A stretch of DNA of 64,000 nucleotides from Branchiostoma floridae (taxonomy: Eukaryota; Chordata; Leptocardii; Amphioxiformes; Branchiostomatidae), in contig NC_049979.1 of NCBI RefSeq assembly GCF_000003815.2, positions 2,815,353-2,879,352 of the forward strand, written 5' to 3'. This document shows, one piece after another, positions 1-10,899 of the stretch. Below the pieces are notes generated by a model. That model saw only the letters and a program-made list of their open reading frames with translations. It ran no database searches and was not told the origin of the DNA. How positions within the stretch are numbered: the first letter of the stretch is position 1; every line of letters begins with the position of its first letter. Position numbers and translations under genes: made by a program.

Positions 1-305
1 TATAGGACCAAGTTGACAGGTCCGAATCGTCCTGATTCCTCTGCTCCGTACCTGTGTGCGGGGTTGGTCCGGGTTGGTTGTCGTAGTGGAAACGCTGGCT
101 GGGCGGAGACAGAAGCGTCCAGGCGGGAGGCCGAGGACGCGAAGCTCTGGTCCTGCGAGCTCGCCTTGGAGCGGTCCTGCTGAACCAGCTCCTGCAGGTC
201 CCGCGCGAACTGTTTCAGACGATATTCCGGCACGTCGTGGTAACCAAGGGCGGCCAGCTGGCGCCGGATGTCGTCTTCGGTGAACTCCGAAGACTCGTCT
301 GACAT
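1..305 (-). CDS. HYLS1: HYLS1-like centriolar protein, 5' part (runs off the window)
   Basis: Reading the minus strand from the ATG at 305-303, a frame stays open to the window edge (about 101 codons). It begins MSDESSEFTEDDIRRQLAAL and continues with GYHDVPEYRLKQFARDLQEL. This pattern (acidic start, then an FTEDDIRRQLAALGY helix, then VPEYRLKQF) is what I recall for the conserved N-terminal segment of HYLS1, a core centriole protein needed for cilium formation and mutated in hydrolethalus syndrome. The rest is serine, glutamine and proline rich. A good donor-like site (CAG, then GTACGG) lies at 52/51, so the first exon may end at 52; the frame also stays open past it, so I cannot decide. The 3' part, including the C-terminal HYLS1 box, is outside the window. 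Family identity is inferred from motif memory only. Confidence 0.7.
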   Translation of the reverse strand, partial: MSDESSEFTEDDIRRQLAALGYHDVPEYRLKQFARDLQELVQQDRSKASSQDQSFASSASRLDASVSAQPAFPLRQPTRTNPAHRYGAEESGRFGPVNLVL

Positions 306-384
306 TTTAGGGCGCTAAAAGACCAGCTTACTGTTATAAAGTAACCAATACAATCGGCAAAAAAATTTCAGACAAAGTATTTAA

Positions 385-410
385 CGGTTTAAATATGGCG
401 GCGTTGTTTT
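385..410 (+). promoter_or_regulatory. YY1-like motif upstream of HYLS1
   Basis: AAATATGGCGGC at about 391-402 resembles the YY1 consensus (AAGATGGCGGC) and lies about 90 bases upstream of the HYLS1 start codon, a usual distance for this promoter element in animal housekeeping genes. No TATA box is evident. Motif match only. Confidence 0.35.
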
Positions 411-1557
411 CAAAGTCAGACGATCTCAAAGTACAGAAATGAGGGGGCGACATTGTAGAACTTGTAGCATATGTACATTTAAAAACCCAATATTGCCAAA
501 ATTGTTTATACTATAAAATGTATATTATATCATTAAGGTGAAATTTTATCTACAATTTGCTAATAACTCTTTTTGTTCCGAAATTTAAATTAGAATTCTA
601 ATCACTATCCTCTATATTTTCACATGGTACATCCTACTTAGCAAGACCATTTGGCATGTGCAAACGGGTAACTTTATTGACATTATTCTGAATCAACGCA
701 AAATAATTGCATAAAAACACAATTACAAACGTTACCTTTACAAAGTAATTAATATTCGCCGTACATCTCAAAGTTTTGCTATTTAAAACGGTGTCTATCT
801 GTGGATTTATTATTCGTTTAAGTAAAAAGATTACTTCTATATCACCATTAAACAAAATGGTTTAGCCCAAAGCTACATCATGGCGTCTACCTACCTACCT
901 ACCTACCTAGTCCCTTGACCTCCAGGTCGTTGGGGGGACAAGGTAGACATGAAGATCGAGATTTGCCTCCAGGTTCTTCTTTCCCTAGCCAGGGTTAGTC
1001 TCTCCTGTAGGCTGAGGCCCGTCCAGTCAGTGATGTTGTCATGGCGTCTGCTGAAGAAGAAGGAAGTTGTTTGGCGGGTTTTTCAAGATTTTAGTCGCCT
1101 TTTTATTCACTAACACCCTACTAAACAGTAGCTACTTGCATATTAACAAGATGAAAACCCTCTAACGTTTAAAAGTACCTTTTATAGACTAAGTTCAGAT
1201 TTTCGAATGTTTGTTTTGTGGTCACAAATTTGTGGTTGTTGAGCAAAATTTTTTTATCCGGCCAAACAAACGTTTCGCCACTGTGGTTATAATAATAATA
1301 ATAATAATTGGTTTGACGATTTTCTTTTTGCAATGTGCATAATTTTGTGCGTGTGTATGTGTGTTTGGGAAATGTCTGAATGTGTGTGTGTGTGTGTATG
1401 TGAGTGTGTACGGATATCATATGTTCTACCAAGGGGGAATGCCTGTTAGTACTGGCAGCATGCAACAGGGGTGAAGTCAACTCTCCATTAAATTTGAAGC
1501 AGAGGTTGATGGGGAAAATCGTGACCATTGTCTTACATGCCATTGAAAAAGATGTCA

Positions 1558-2063
1558 TACTGTAAATGCATTTTAAGTTCGAGGGGATTTAATTTCGTGG
1601 TAGCGGTAAAAAGGACTTTTTGCGGTGGTTTTAAGTTTGCAGTAGCACCATCCACTTCCCACGAATCCTCGACGACGGGGAAAGAGCCATGAGCACCATC
1701 CACTGTAGTCTCTAACTGCCATAGGAAAATGTTCGCAGTGGTTTTAAGTGTCACGAGGTGATATCGTGATCACTCTGTGATCACCCCTGGTGTGAGGAGT
1801 GTCACCCGAGTAATTGGGAGCAGATGTACAGGGGTTTGAGAAGGGACACGTATGAGGGTAGGGGATTCCACGGAGAGACGTGGCAGGGAAAGGACGTGTC
1901 CACTTGATCTCTGAATAAAGTTATCATCTCCGCAACATCATGCCTCTGTCCTGATCCTTGACTTGACTCACTACCATGCCGCCGTGACATCAGTTCGCAG
2001 TGAAGTGGCCACCGCAAAAACCGCGAATATAAAACCACCGCGAACATTTCTGCATTTACAGTA
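1558..2063. mobile_element. TA-flanked MITE, CTGTAAATGCA ends (long copy)
   Basis: The ends are TACTGTAAATGCA and its exact reverse complement TGCATTTACAGTA, so TA borders both sides as expected for Tc1/mariner-type insertion. The interior shares 'GTGGTTTTAAGT' and 'GTGAAGTGGCCACC' stretches with the 202-bp copy at 13426-13627. It carries about 300 extra bases (around 1650-1960) that the short copy lacks. Confidence 0.65.
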
Positions 2064-2164
2064 TATAGCAGTGGAATTCTTATTGTGGCCTCTATTTTTC
2101 TATGTTGAACATGTCATGACTGTAAAAGTGACATATGAAAACCTTACTCAATCAGTCAATGGAA

Positions 2165-2236
2165 AAATCTTCCTTGCCCGATCGGGCACTTTAACTTGCC
2201 CTGGGCAATATTGCTAGTGGACTTGTACAACCCTGG
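2165..2236 (-). mobile_element. Solo end of a CAGGGTTGGACAAGT-type element
   Basis: On the minus strand this reads CAGGGTTGTACAAGTCC, followed by a GGGCAAGTTAAAGTG stretch and a cluster of CCCGATCGGGC. The same order of motifs begins the element at 30794. Only one end is seen, so it is probably a fragment. Confidence 0.4.
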
Positions 2237-2420
2237 ATGGCATATAAGAAAAAGGTTACAATTTTCCCCATCAACCTCTGCTAGGAGAGTAGGTGAAGTC
2301 TGCTATCTGATAGCGTGTTATCTAAACGGTAGTGTAAAGTAGATAGATGAGGCATAGGTTCAGGTGTTGTGAAAATGAGTGTCTTTCCCCAGACCTTGTT
2401 TCTGGTTGTTTTAAAGGGAT

Positions 2421-2496
2421 GAATGATTTATGATAGTATTCTGCAGTAGATTTATGATAGTATTCTGCAGTAGATTTATGATAGTATTCTGCAGTA
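2421..2496. repeat. Short tandem repeat, about 27 bp x 3
   Basis: The unit 'GATTTATGATAGTATTCTGCA' with flanking bases is repeated three times in direct order. Confidence 0.75.
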
Positions 2497-2550
2497 CTAT
2501 CAACAACTTTTAGTAGAATGAAAGCAAAGGCCACCAATTTATGCTAAAAT

Positions 2551-2724
2551 GCAGTTACTCAAGCAACTTGATATGATTTTGGAAACCATCAGATTTTTGG
2601 GCAACCATCCAGTGTTTTTTGTTAGTGATACTAGTGTCATTAGTGTCACTGACGAAAGACACCGGATGGTTGTCTGAAACATCTGACGATTTCCAAAATC
2701 ATATCCAGTTGCTTGAGTAACTGC
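2551..2724. mobile_element. Fold-back MITE
   Basis: GCAGTTACTCAAGCAACT at the left returns as AGTTGCTTGAGTAACTGC at the right. The pairing continues inward (ATATGATTTTGGAAA with TTTCCAAAATCATAT, then the CCATC/GATGG segment), so nearly the whole 174 bases can fold into one hairpin. No coding capacity. Confidence 0.75.
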
Positions 2725-3433
2725 TTTTGGGCGTGTCTTATAACCTGGATGTCTAACCTTCATCAGTGTCACCAATTTGATTTGCTGAACTGGAAAAAAC
2801 ATAATGAAAACAAAGCCTGAGGCCCAAGTTTATGCCTTTGTTCACTCAGTGGACATACTGTAGTCTTGAAGTTTTCCTCTTGCCCACTGCTTCTATGATG
2901 ACCAGTTGCTACATTTTCACCTCAAATTAAAATGTCTGATAAACTAAGAAAATAATTTGTTGTGGCATAACATACTGACATCATAGAATCTGTCTTAAAA
3001 AGGAAACAATGTCTGCCCTCTAAAGCTTAAAAAAAGTACTTTTCAACCAACATAGATAGGCTTTGTTATAACTTTGTTTGTTGAAGCCTTTTGAAGCTTT
3101 CATCATTCATTGTCTTCCCCTACAGTACACCCAGCATATACTAGACTCTTCAGGCAACCAAGAAGGTTACTAGTATATGAGGCCATCTAACCCCCCTCTA
3201 CAGATGGGCAATAGAGACCCTATAATGTGCTTGTAGAGAAAAAGCAATGGCATAACAGGCATATTTGCATCACAGGTCACTCTGGTATTTTTATGCCCTT
3301 GCTGCTGAGGTGGTATGTAAATAAGGGAGGTGCCCAAATGTCCGAGTTATGCACTCCAGACACAGTGTGCCATGGTGACCGCGTGGTGACCACACCTTTG
3401 TATATGCGTGGTTCACATGTGTACATAACCTGC

Positions 3434-3595
3434 ACTCTTCAAGCAGAGGTCTCTGTTGGCGTTATTTTGTGATTTTTCAACAACCTTTTGTGGGATTCTA
3501 TATTTCCCAAATTTTTTATTCATAATGCTTGTGGTCCTGATTTCTTTTATTCTGGTACAAGAACACTCCCCAACAGAAATCTCTGCTTGGAGAGT
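3434..3595. mobile_element. MITE with AAGCAGAGGT-type ends
   Basis: The left end ACTCTTCAAGCAGAGG plus CTCTGTTGG pairs with the right end CCAACAG plus CTCTGCTTGGAGAGT over about 25 bases. It has the same end motif as the elements at 27724 and 29263. Confidence 0.6.
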
Positions 3596-6425
3596 ACTTA
3601 ACTAAACTTGCATGTACCTGCACTTTACCTATGGTTTTATGCAAAGGTTTGTTTCTTTTCAATAAGGGGGCAGTGGAGAGGGCTTTTGTGTTGGACTGTT
3701 TCAGACAGCTATTGAAGGGGACAAGTGTCTGTCAGGCTATGCCAACAAAATTTTACTTTTAGAATTGATATTTTCATGACGAATTTGATGGGTAGAAAAT
3801 ATTCTTTGAAAATTCTGAAGGCCTTTCATTTCTAATTTGCAGAACCTATCCTCTCTAAGCAATGTGTGTCAGTCACACCAAGAAAAGAGAAATTGTGAGT
3901 AAATTAATGAAAAAAAGAAGTATACAAATCTGCCAACCAAGACATTGACTTGATGTGGCCTGACCTTCCTCCATTTAGGTGGAGGGTTTGGAGTATGTTT
4001 GTTATCAAACAATGCCTGCATGAACCTTGGCCATATATCACCCACAGGGGGTGGTACCCTTTAAATGGACTACAATAATGGTACAGTCTATTTACAGGCA
4101 GTGTATTACATACCTGTTATTGCTGATAAGAATCTGTCACACAAAAAGTTGTTGTTTCCCAAAAAACAACTGATAACATATTTTTCTTTGCAAGTTCCTT
4201 AAATGTTATAGATGGATGTTCTAACAGGCAGGGAGAGGGAGTTGAATGTTTAGTTGCCACAGAGACCACCCCTGCTGTCCGACATACCGTCTCCCATGTT
4301 CATTATTAATGAGGGATGTGACAGCATCATAGCAGCCACGCTGGCTGTGTGACATCACCAGGGAACAGGCAGGCTGGACTCTGGCCAACGCACACCCCGA
4401 TCTCACAGCCACAGGTTAGTGCCTTCCTTCTGTGGTGAACTTACAACTTTACCCTTTAACTTAACACTGACTGAGAGGGCAATAAGGAAAATTATGCATC
4501 TGTGTTTACCTTTGAAGGTGTGTGTGTGGTTGTGTTGGTGGTTTGAAATTGGAATATTGCCCCACTTTGCTTTCTATCTAAGGGCTAATTTGTAAGTAGA
4601 TACACATTTGTACTACCGCACAGTTTCCTCAATGTCCTAATTACCCAGTCCAGTGGACGTCTCTTGTGGTAAATATTATATTCTGGTAGGGATTATTCAG
4701 CCAGCAGGGAAAGGAATACAAATGCATTGTTAACATATCTGTTAGTCTTGGTAGGCCAGCTATTTGTTCTACTGTATTTTTCTCTTACAGTTAGAGACCT
4801 CACCCATTGCTTCCAAGACTGCTGCCTGTTGGCTGGCTTGTTTATTTTTGCCATGTCAAAAAACCAAGAACCTTCAATTTAATAAATACTATGATATCTA
4901 CATTGTAGTAAAGATATGAATACCCAACGTTTGTTATTTTCGAAGAATCCATAGTGATACAGCATCGGGTCATGTTAGACTTGGAGAATGTATTGACAGA
5001 ACATCTTCAGGCTCATGTTGCCAGTAGAAACAGCTCTTCACTTGTTCCCATGTAAAGCTAGACCCTCAAGTTCAAGCACTTAATACTGGTGTTGAGTTTT
5101 CAGAGATGTTGTGTCGCCAGAATTTGAGCATGGAGTCGGAATGTTGACGGCTTTGAAGGCATATCACAAAGATTCTGTGACAAAAAATTACATACTCAAG
5201 TGTCACGGACAAATCCCTTTCGGTATTTTTTGTTACACTTTTTTTGATGCCTTAAAATAGTCTGGGTGCCATTCAATTTACTACCAGTACCAGGGCTCCT
5301 ATTCTTATTTATAGGAGCCCTTGCAATATATCGGATAGTATACAGGCTTTGAAAGGCCAGATCGTTGAATGTATATTTGATGTACAACTGTGCTCAATGC
5401 GCCAAATGTTTTCACCAAATTATCTGGTCCAATGGTGGCTGATTCACCCTCTCTCCTAATACAATCTTTTCTTTTCGTCCAAATATATATTTTGATAAAT
5501 AGAAATATTACTGTCAAATAAGAGCTTGATGTAATGTTCTCATGTTACATCATTGTAATGCAGATGTGTCCTCTCCTCACTTAATGAAGACCTACTAGCT
5601 TTCCCTTTAGTGTTACGTGCTTTTCCATAGGGCTAAAGGGTAGTGCAAAAAAAAATTAACATCAGAAGTGGATAGCCATGAGGAGACACTGTCAGACTGA
5701 ATCAGGTCACACACTGGTGTGCCGTCCGCTTAGCGGGAAACGGAATGTCAGCGAAAAATGGAATGTCAGAAAAATGTTGAAAGCAATTTGATCGTAGCTC
5801 CGCATGCCGAATAGTGAGCCACCAAGAAGGCAACATTTTTGACAGAGCCCTGATGAAGTTATGAAGTGCCACAGATGCTGGCGATCGTGTTCCCAACTTC
5901 GTAATGATCCGGTTTCCCTTTTCCTTCTTTGTAAGGCAATCGTAAGGAAAAATCTCCATACCAAATAAGATTAGGGGAGACAGTTTCCCCACAACGTGTT
6001 TGGAAGCAACTAATCCTGAAATGCTATGATCATGGATTGGGCTGTAACATTTCAGTCTATTGGTTCATGGGTCCTTAATTTTCTGTGTGATTCAAATTTC
6101 TTCAACCCAGCTTTTGTGTTGATGCTGTTTGAACGTTGTCATTGAGCTTTTGCTCTGTATGTTTCTGCTTTCCTTTTCCTTTGAGACTAAAAAAATTCCT
6201 TTTCCTGAAACATTGGAGAACACAAAGATTGATTTGCTTTGGCCGATGATATTCCTGAAAGTTGTTTGGAGGCACCTGACATTTTACAACAGTGTATCCA
6301 GCACGCCAATTTCATGGTACAGTGATTATGACCTACATTGCCTTCATCGCAAAAGTGTTGCTCTCTGTGTGGGACTAACATTGTACAGTGTGGGGTTAGA
6401 TGTCAAGGCTGGAAATATAGCTTGT

Positions 6426-6719
6426 AGGGCTCGAAATGCTTTTTTCTCCATACCTGCACCTGTGCAGGTAACACTGAAAATTACCTGCACCTGACAATTT
6501 TTACCTGCACAACTTAGGAAGTATGAATCATACTAAAATTGTTTAGAAACTATTGCTATTTTTTCTTTCATCATCTATAGGTGATTACAGTCAATGCAGC
6601 TAATAACATTTCCATATACATCTACTTCAAATGACATTTATGTATAAAACCCAGTATATGGACCAGTGCTCAAATTTTCCCTGCACTAACCTGCATATAA
6701 AGGTGGCATTTCGAGCCCT
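6426..6719 (+). mobile_element. AGGGCTCGAAA-type MITE, copy A
   Basis: Bounded by AGGGCTCGAAATGC and GCATTTCGAGCCCT. The inside carries several 'ACCTGCAC' motifs and the stretch 'GTATAAAACCCAGTA', which recur in the copies at 21994, 26690 and 40941. About 294 bases. I found no exact target duplication. The ends resemble hAT-type non-autonomous elements (inference). Confidence 0.7.
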
Positions 6720-7087
6720 GCTGTATGTACTTTGGTCACCAAGAATTAAAGCTGTGTACCTAGAATGGAAAAAAATCTGATATTCTGTAGGCTGACACAT
6801 GACATTACCAGAAGAAGAAGAAGAAGAAAAAGGTACTACCTGGTACATTTATATTGTACATTTAACATTTAAATGTCAGCATAAAATCGTGTTTGTATTA
6901 CTTGTTTAAATTTCTAATTTAGATTTACAATTTCAATTTCTGAAGAGGGTCAATAAGGTTTAGCATTTCCTGACATTCTGCTATATTTCATATTGTGGAA
7001 AAGACTAAACTTTACGTAACCAACACCAAATTAAATTGGGACTTACCCCAAATTTTCCACAATGCCATTTACCAACACAGATGGACT

Positions 7088-8010
7088 TTGTGGAAAAACT
7101 AAACTTTACTTAACCAACACCAAGATTAGTTGGGACTTACCCCAAATTTTCAGCCGACTCCGTCAGCCTTGTTCACGGAATGGACCCGTCTGCTGAACTT
7201 CCGGACGTGACGTCAGGGACACACGACTGCAGCAGAGGGTCGTAGATGCCAGATAACCTGTGTCGTCCCCCGTCTCTGTTTAGTGATGGACGGTGGGCAC
7301 GAATGTACACAGCCTCCTTTACTCCTCTTGCAAAGAACTCCGGCTCTGAGTCAAGGATTTTGACTTTTTCAAGAGACACTGAGTGTCCTGGCGACTCAAT
7401 GTGTATATGTTTGGATACCTCCGAGCCCACAGAACTTGGTCGCTGGTGTTCCAGGAATCTCGTTTTTAATGCGCGCTCTGTTTCTCCGATATATGATTCC
7501 TTGCACTGACCTTTGTTTGTATTACCTTGGCAACGTATATGGTAGACTACTCCACATTTGCTCTCCCTAGGTGTTTTGTCTTTCGGTGATACAAGTACAT
7601 TTCTTAAGGTCTGGGTGGGTTTGAAGCAGGTCTTTATTCCATATTTCCCGAAGGTCCTACGTAGTGCTTCAGAAATACCCTTAGAATACGGCAAGACCAC
7701 TAACCCCTTGTTAGGTTTGGAAGAGGTGGTTTTTGTAGTTTGTGCTGACTGGGGTGGCTTAGGTGTAGCTGCCTTTTTGATGGCCCAATCGGGGTAACCA
7801 CACCGTTTTAGGGACTGGATCACGTGGTCCTTCTCCTCCTCTTTTCTGGCATCTACGACCCTCTGCTGCAGTCGTGTGTCCCTGACGTCACGTCCGGAAG
7901 TTCAGCAGACGGGTCCATTCCGTGAACAAGGCTGACGGAGTCGGCTGAAAATTTGGGGTAAGTCCCAACTAATCTTGGTGTTGGTTAAGTAAAGTTTAGT
8001 TTTTCCACAA
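7088..8010 (-). mobile_element. Penelope-like element remnant with inverted terminal copies
   Basis: A 166-base sequence at 7088-7253 recurs almost perfectly inverted at 7846-8010, flanking a minus-strand frame with a GIY-YIG endonuclease-like domain. Penelope-like elements encode a reverse transcriptase followed by a GIY-YIG endonuclease and often carry inverted or direct terminal copies. Here the reverse transcriptase part is missing: the inverted copy of the 3' end joins directly to the last part of the reading frame, so this is a 5'-truncated, rearranged insert. Confidence 0.8.
7173..7823 (-). pseudogene. Penelope-like GIY-YIG endonuclease fragment
   Basis: A 216-codon frame on the minus strand with no intact start of its parent protein; the frame is also open upstream (KRVVDARKEEEKDHV). 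Residues about 45-75 (VVLPYSKGISEALRRTFGKY) match the linker I know from Penelope-type proteins. GVVYHIRC, followed by a cysteine-containing spacer and ESYIGETERALKTRFLEHQ, is the GIY-YIG core, with conserved R, H and E residues after it. A later ESPGH segment and EAVYIRAHRPSLNRDGG finish the domain. The frame ends inside the inverted terminal copy. It would act in target nicking for retrotransposition, but without the polymerase it is not autonomous. Confidence 0.8.
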
Positions 8011-8865
8011 TGTCATTTACCAACACAGATGAACTTTCATACACAGATGGACTTTCATGTTATATTTCATATTGTGCACCCCAAATTCTTTATTAGGTCA
8101 TCATATTGCATCAGTTCCCAAAAGTGAATGTCCAACCCTGACATGGGGTAACATGTTTATCAGCTGGCTGATAGAGATGTCTACTGGATGACGTGTTGCC
8201 ATGGCAAAGAAGGGAATCGGAGGGGCCTCTGAAGAATAAAATGGAACAGGAAGGACTTTTTAAAACATCGGGTAATTAGAGTGTTCTTGCTTTCTTTACA
8301 TCCTGGTGAAAGACATTTTTGCCACATTTCTTAACATTTACTGGGGTCAGTTTAACCCTCAAAGTCTTATACTAGACAAAAGGTTATCAGCTTCATCATG
8401 ATAGATTATCATTTAATTTATAGTGGTTAGATATAGAAGGTGAAATGATACTAGTTGGCAATTTTCATCTATCACTTTTCCCACCTGTTGAGTTCCTTTA
8501 AAGATGGTTCAACATGGGGTTTATCAATTTTTGTCTAGTGTACCATTCAGCCATTTTTTTAATTGGCTGGTCTAGATCCATCATTCCCAGAAGCCCCATG
8601 TGGAGCCTCTGTCTATCACTTGCCAGGAAGACGACCCAAGGTCCTGGAGGATTGGTCGGGGTCGGATTACGGGCAGGCCATTCCTGGCATTTCATTTCCT
8701 TTCCCAGCAGCACTGATGTAATCACTTCCTCCCAGCATTCCCTGCCCTCCTGACACATCACATGTGGCCGTTTGGTCCGTTAGATTCCGTTATACCCAAC
8801 CGGGAGATTAGGTTAGCATACCCCTGTCAGATGTAGAGCTGCAGATTGTAGAGCTAGTATACCAG

Positions 8866-9624
8866 TAGGAAGCCAAGGATTTCTCTCTCACAACTGATGG
8901 TAATTTGTTGCTTTACAGAGTGGAGTTACTGCAACGCAGACTTTTGCCAGGATTTAGCCTTTCCAGTATCTGTAGCTTGTAGGAAGCTGAGGATTTCGAG
9001 AGGATTTCTCTTGCTCAATCGGCTGTAAGTTGTTGACCTTACAGTCAGCTACAAAACTACACTGGGAAAGTGGAGACCCTGTGCTGTATGAGCCCATGAC
9101 ACCAGAGTTTAATTCTGCCTGGGATGGCTTTTCCTTCCTGCAGCTGTCTGAAGTTTGAGTGCAGAATTTTGTGAGGATTTCTGTCTTACAACTGGTTCAC
9201 AGTAACTTGTTGCCTCTCAGACGTACCAAACAGAACTACACAGAGAGCAAGAGTGGAGTTACTACAAACAAGGAGGTTCCAATCTTTGCTGTGCCACTCG
9301 GAGTTTGACCTTGATGGCTTTCCCGTAAAGAGTCAAGGAAGCTGAGGATTTTCTGAGGATTTCTCGCTTACAATTGGTCGTAATTTGTCGCCTTACAGAG
9401 TTACAAAACAAAACTACACTGGGAGCGAAAGTAGTATCGGGCTACTACGACACTCACAGTACTCAGAATTTGACAAGGATGGCTTATCTGTGAAGCTCAT
9501 GGGAACCTGAGGATTTTCTGTGGATTTCTCACTTACATTTGGTTATAATTTGTTGCCTTACACAGAGTTCAAACTACAAACTCCAGGGAGTTACGTCAAC
9601 GCTTTAGACTGGAGTTAAACCAGG
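8866..9624 (+). repeat. Imperfect ~165-bp tandem repeat ending on the AKAP6 start codon
   Basis: About five diverged units start near 8866, 8978, 9146, 9327 and 9495. Each contains a GAGGATTTCT stretch, a GTTGCCTTACAG-like stretch and an 'AAACTACACTGGGAG'-like stretch. Units 2 to 4 end with a copy of the start-codon context (GTTTGACCTTGATGGC and similar), corresponding to AAACCAGGATGGCC at the true start, 9625. The block is probably 5' untranslated sequence or promoter (inference). Confidence 0.7.
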
Positions 9625-9849
9625 ATGGCCGCCCTGGACCGGGATCGGCTTCGCGAGAGGCTGGAGGAAACGTTACAGCGTAGCCGTGACGACTCGGACC
9701 GACAGCTGGACGCGCTGCTTGTGGAGGTGCGGGGGATTCAGACATGGCTACAGGACACGTTCGACCAGCTGGAGATGCTGAGTGTAGCAGTCGAGGACGA
9801 CGCTCCGCGGGGGGTCTCGGACGTCAGCAACCACAGACAACATCTCCAG
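9625..9849 (+). CDS. AKAP6: AKAP6-like A-kinase anchor protein, exon 1 (N-terminus)
   Basis: This is the first of eight exons of one plus-strand gene. AKAP6 (mAKAP) is a scaffold on the nuclear envelope of muscle and nerve cells that gathers protein kinase A, phosphodiesterase and other signalling proteins. The exon runs from ATG (good context, CCAGGATGG, with TAA in frame 9 bases upstream) to CAG before GTATGT and encodes 75 residues, phase 0. It is rich in charged helix (DRDRLRERLEETLQRSRDD), then GIQTWLQDTFDQL. That resembles the EIETWL segment near the N-terminus of vertebrate AKAP6 as I recall it, with a similar distance to the later W-L-L segment in exon 2, so no exon seems missing from the 27-kb intron. 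The upstream tandem repeat copies its start-codon context. Orthology is inferred from exons 4 to 8, which match better. Confidence 0.75.
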
Positions 9850-10899
9850 GTATGTGCAGAGATTCAATGTTTATGACAGAAGATGTTTATAGATTTATAA
9901 GGACTTTTTTTATATCTTATCGAGTTTTATGCCTTTTCAAGAGGAATCCCTGGAAAGTTGTTTGCAGGCTGATCTGAGCTTCAGTCCTTGTGATATCAGC
10001 TCTCTCGTATATGTCCCATTATCTTTTGTTTCCTGTTAGTATTGTTATTCTCGCAAATGTGGTTTCCATGCAATAGGATTATCTACTCCATGTTGAAATT
10101 GACCCTTGTTTTTTAACGCTTGGTGACTTATTTCACTCTTTTCTCTCTAGTCATCCCTGAGTGTACATACATGTACATGTATGTAATATAGATGTACATG
10201 TACAAGGCAATGATTGCAATGACATGTAAACTAATAGTTTAGATCTAACACATTAAAGAATGGATAGTCACTGAAGTCCTTCAGTGTTGCTTTACGTATA
10301 ATTTTGGCCTACAAGAAATTCCCTGCAAGTTATCTCGTACGCTATCTGTCTAGCCAGGCTATTTATACCGCTGATCCTATAATTCACTCAAAACTGCCGT
10401 TTTATTACCAGCTGGCCAAGTAAGTCAGACAACCATATGCATGCAGAGGTCTCAAATGAGGGGCAAGAATCCATCTGATCCCGATAGCCCAAAATGGGGC
10501 AGAGTTTGGGTAGATTTTGTAAGCTTAATTGAACAGTTGGTTTGTGCATGTAATTTGAGTTAGATGTTTGGTAGGTTTAACGTCATGACACAAGAATCAG
10601 GATGCTGAACCTTTAGGGTTGACTCCAATGGTGATAACAGATGACGTCAGGCTGCTGAAGTGCTATGTAAAAGAATTTTAGCCTCCACCAGGGCTTCCTA
10701 AACACGCGCGCGCGCCTCCCCCTTCAGCTGGCAAAAAAAAAAAAAATGGCAAGATAAACCAAGGCTACTAGAGGTCTTTGGAAGTTACGCCAAGAATATT
10801 GACAACGTTATAAAACTAATTCGCTTATTTGAAAGGAGATTTTCTGGTAATTATTTAGAGAAACTTGCAGTTTGCAATTACTAGTGGCCATGGGTCTTT

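Larger units (their letters stand above)
1495..2290. mobile_element. Nested inverted-repeat transposon (AAGCAGAGGTT-type ends)
   Basis: The left end (AAGCAGAGGTTGATGGGG, from about 1497) and the right end (its reverse complement, from about 2263) form an inverted pair of roughly 30 bases with few mismatches. The core AAGCAGAGGTT also forms the ends of the elements near 3434, 27724 and 29263. A second element (1558-2063) sits inside it. No open frame belongs to it. Target duplication not resolved. Confidence 0.55.
306..9624. other. Intergenic region between HYLS1 and AKAP6 (head to head)
   Basis: I see no further convincing exon on either strand. The region holds simple repeats (CTAC near 887-907, AAT near 1290-1308, TG near 1380-1400), several inverted-repeat transposons, a Penelope-like remnant and the tandem repeat before AKAP6, each listed separately. 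The stretches 3600-6400 and 8040-8860 show nothing I can name. Confidence 0.6.
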
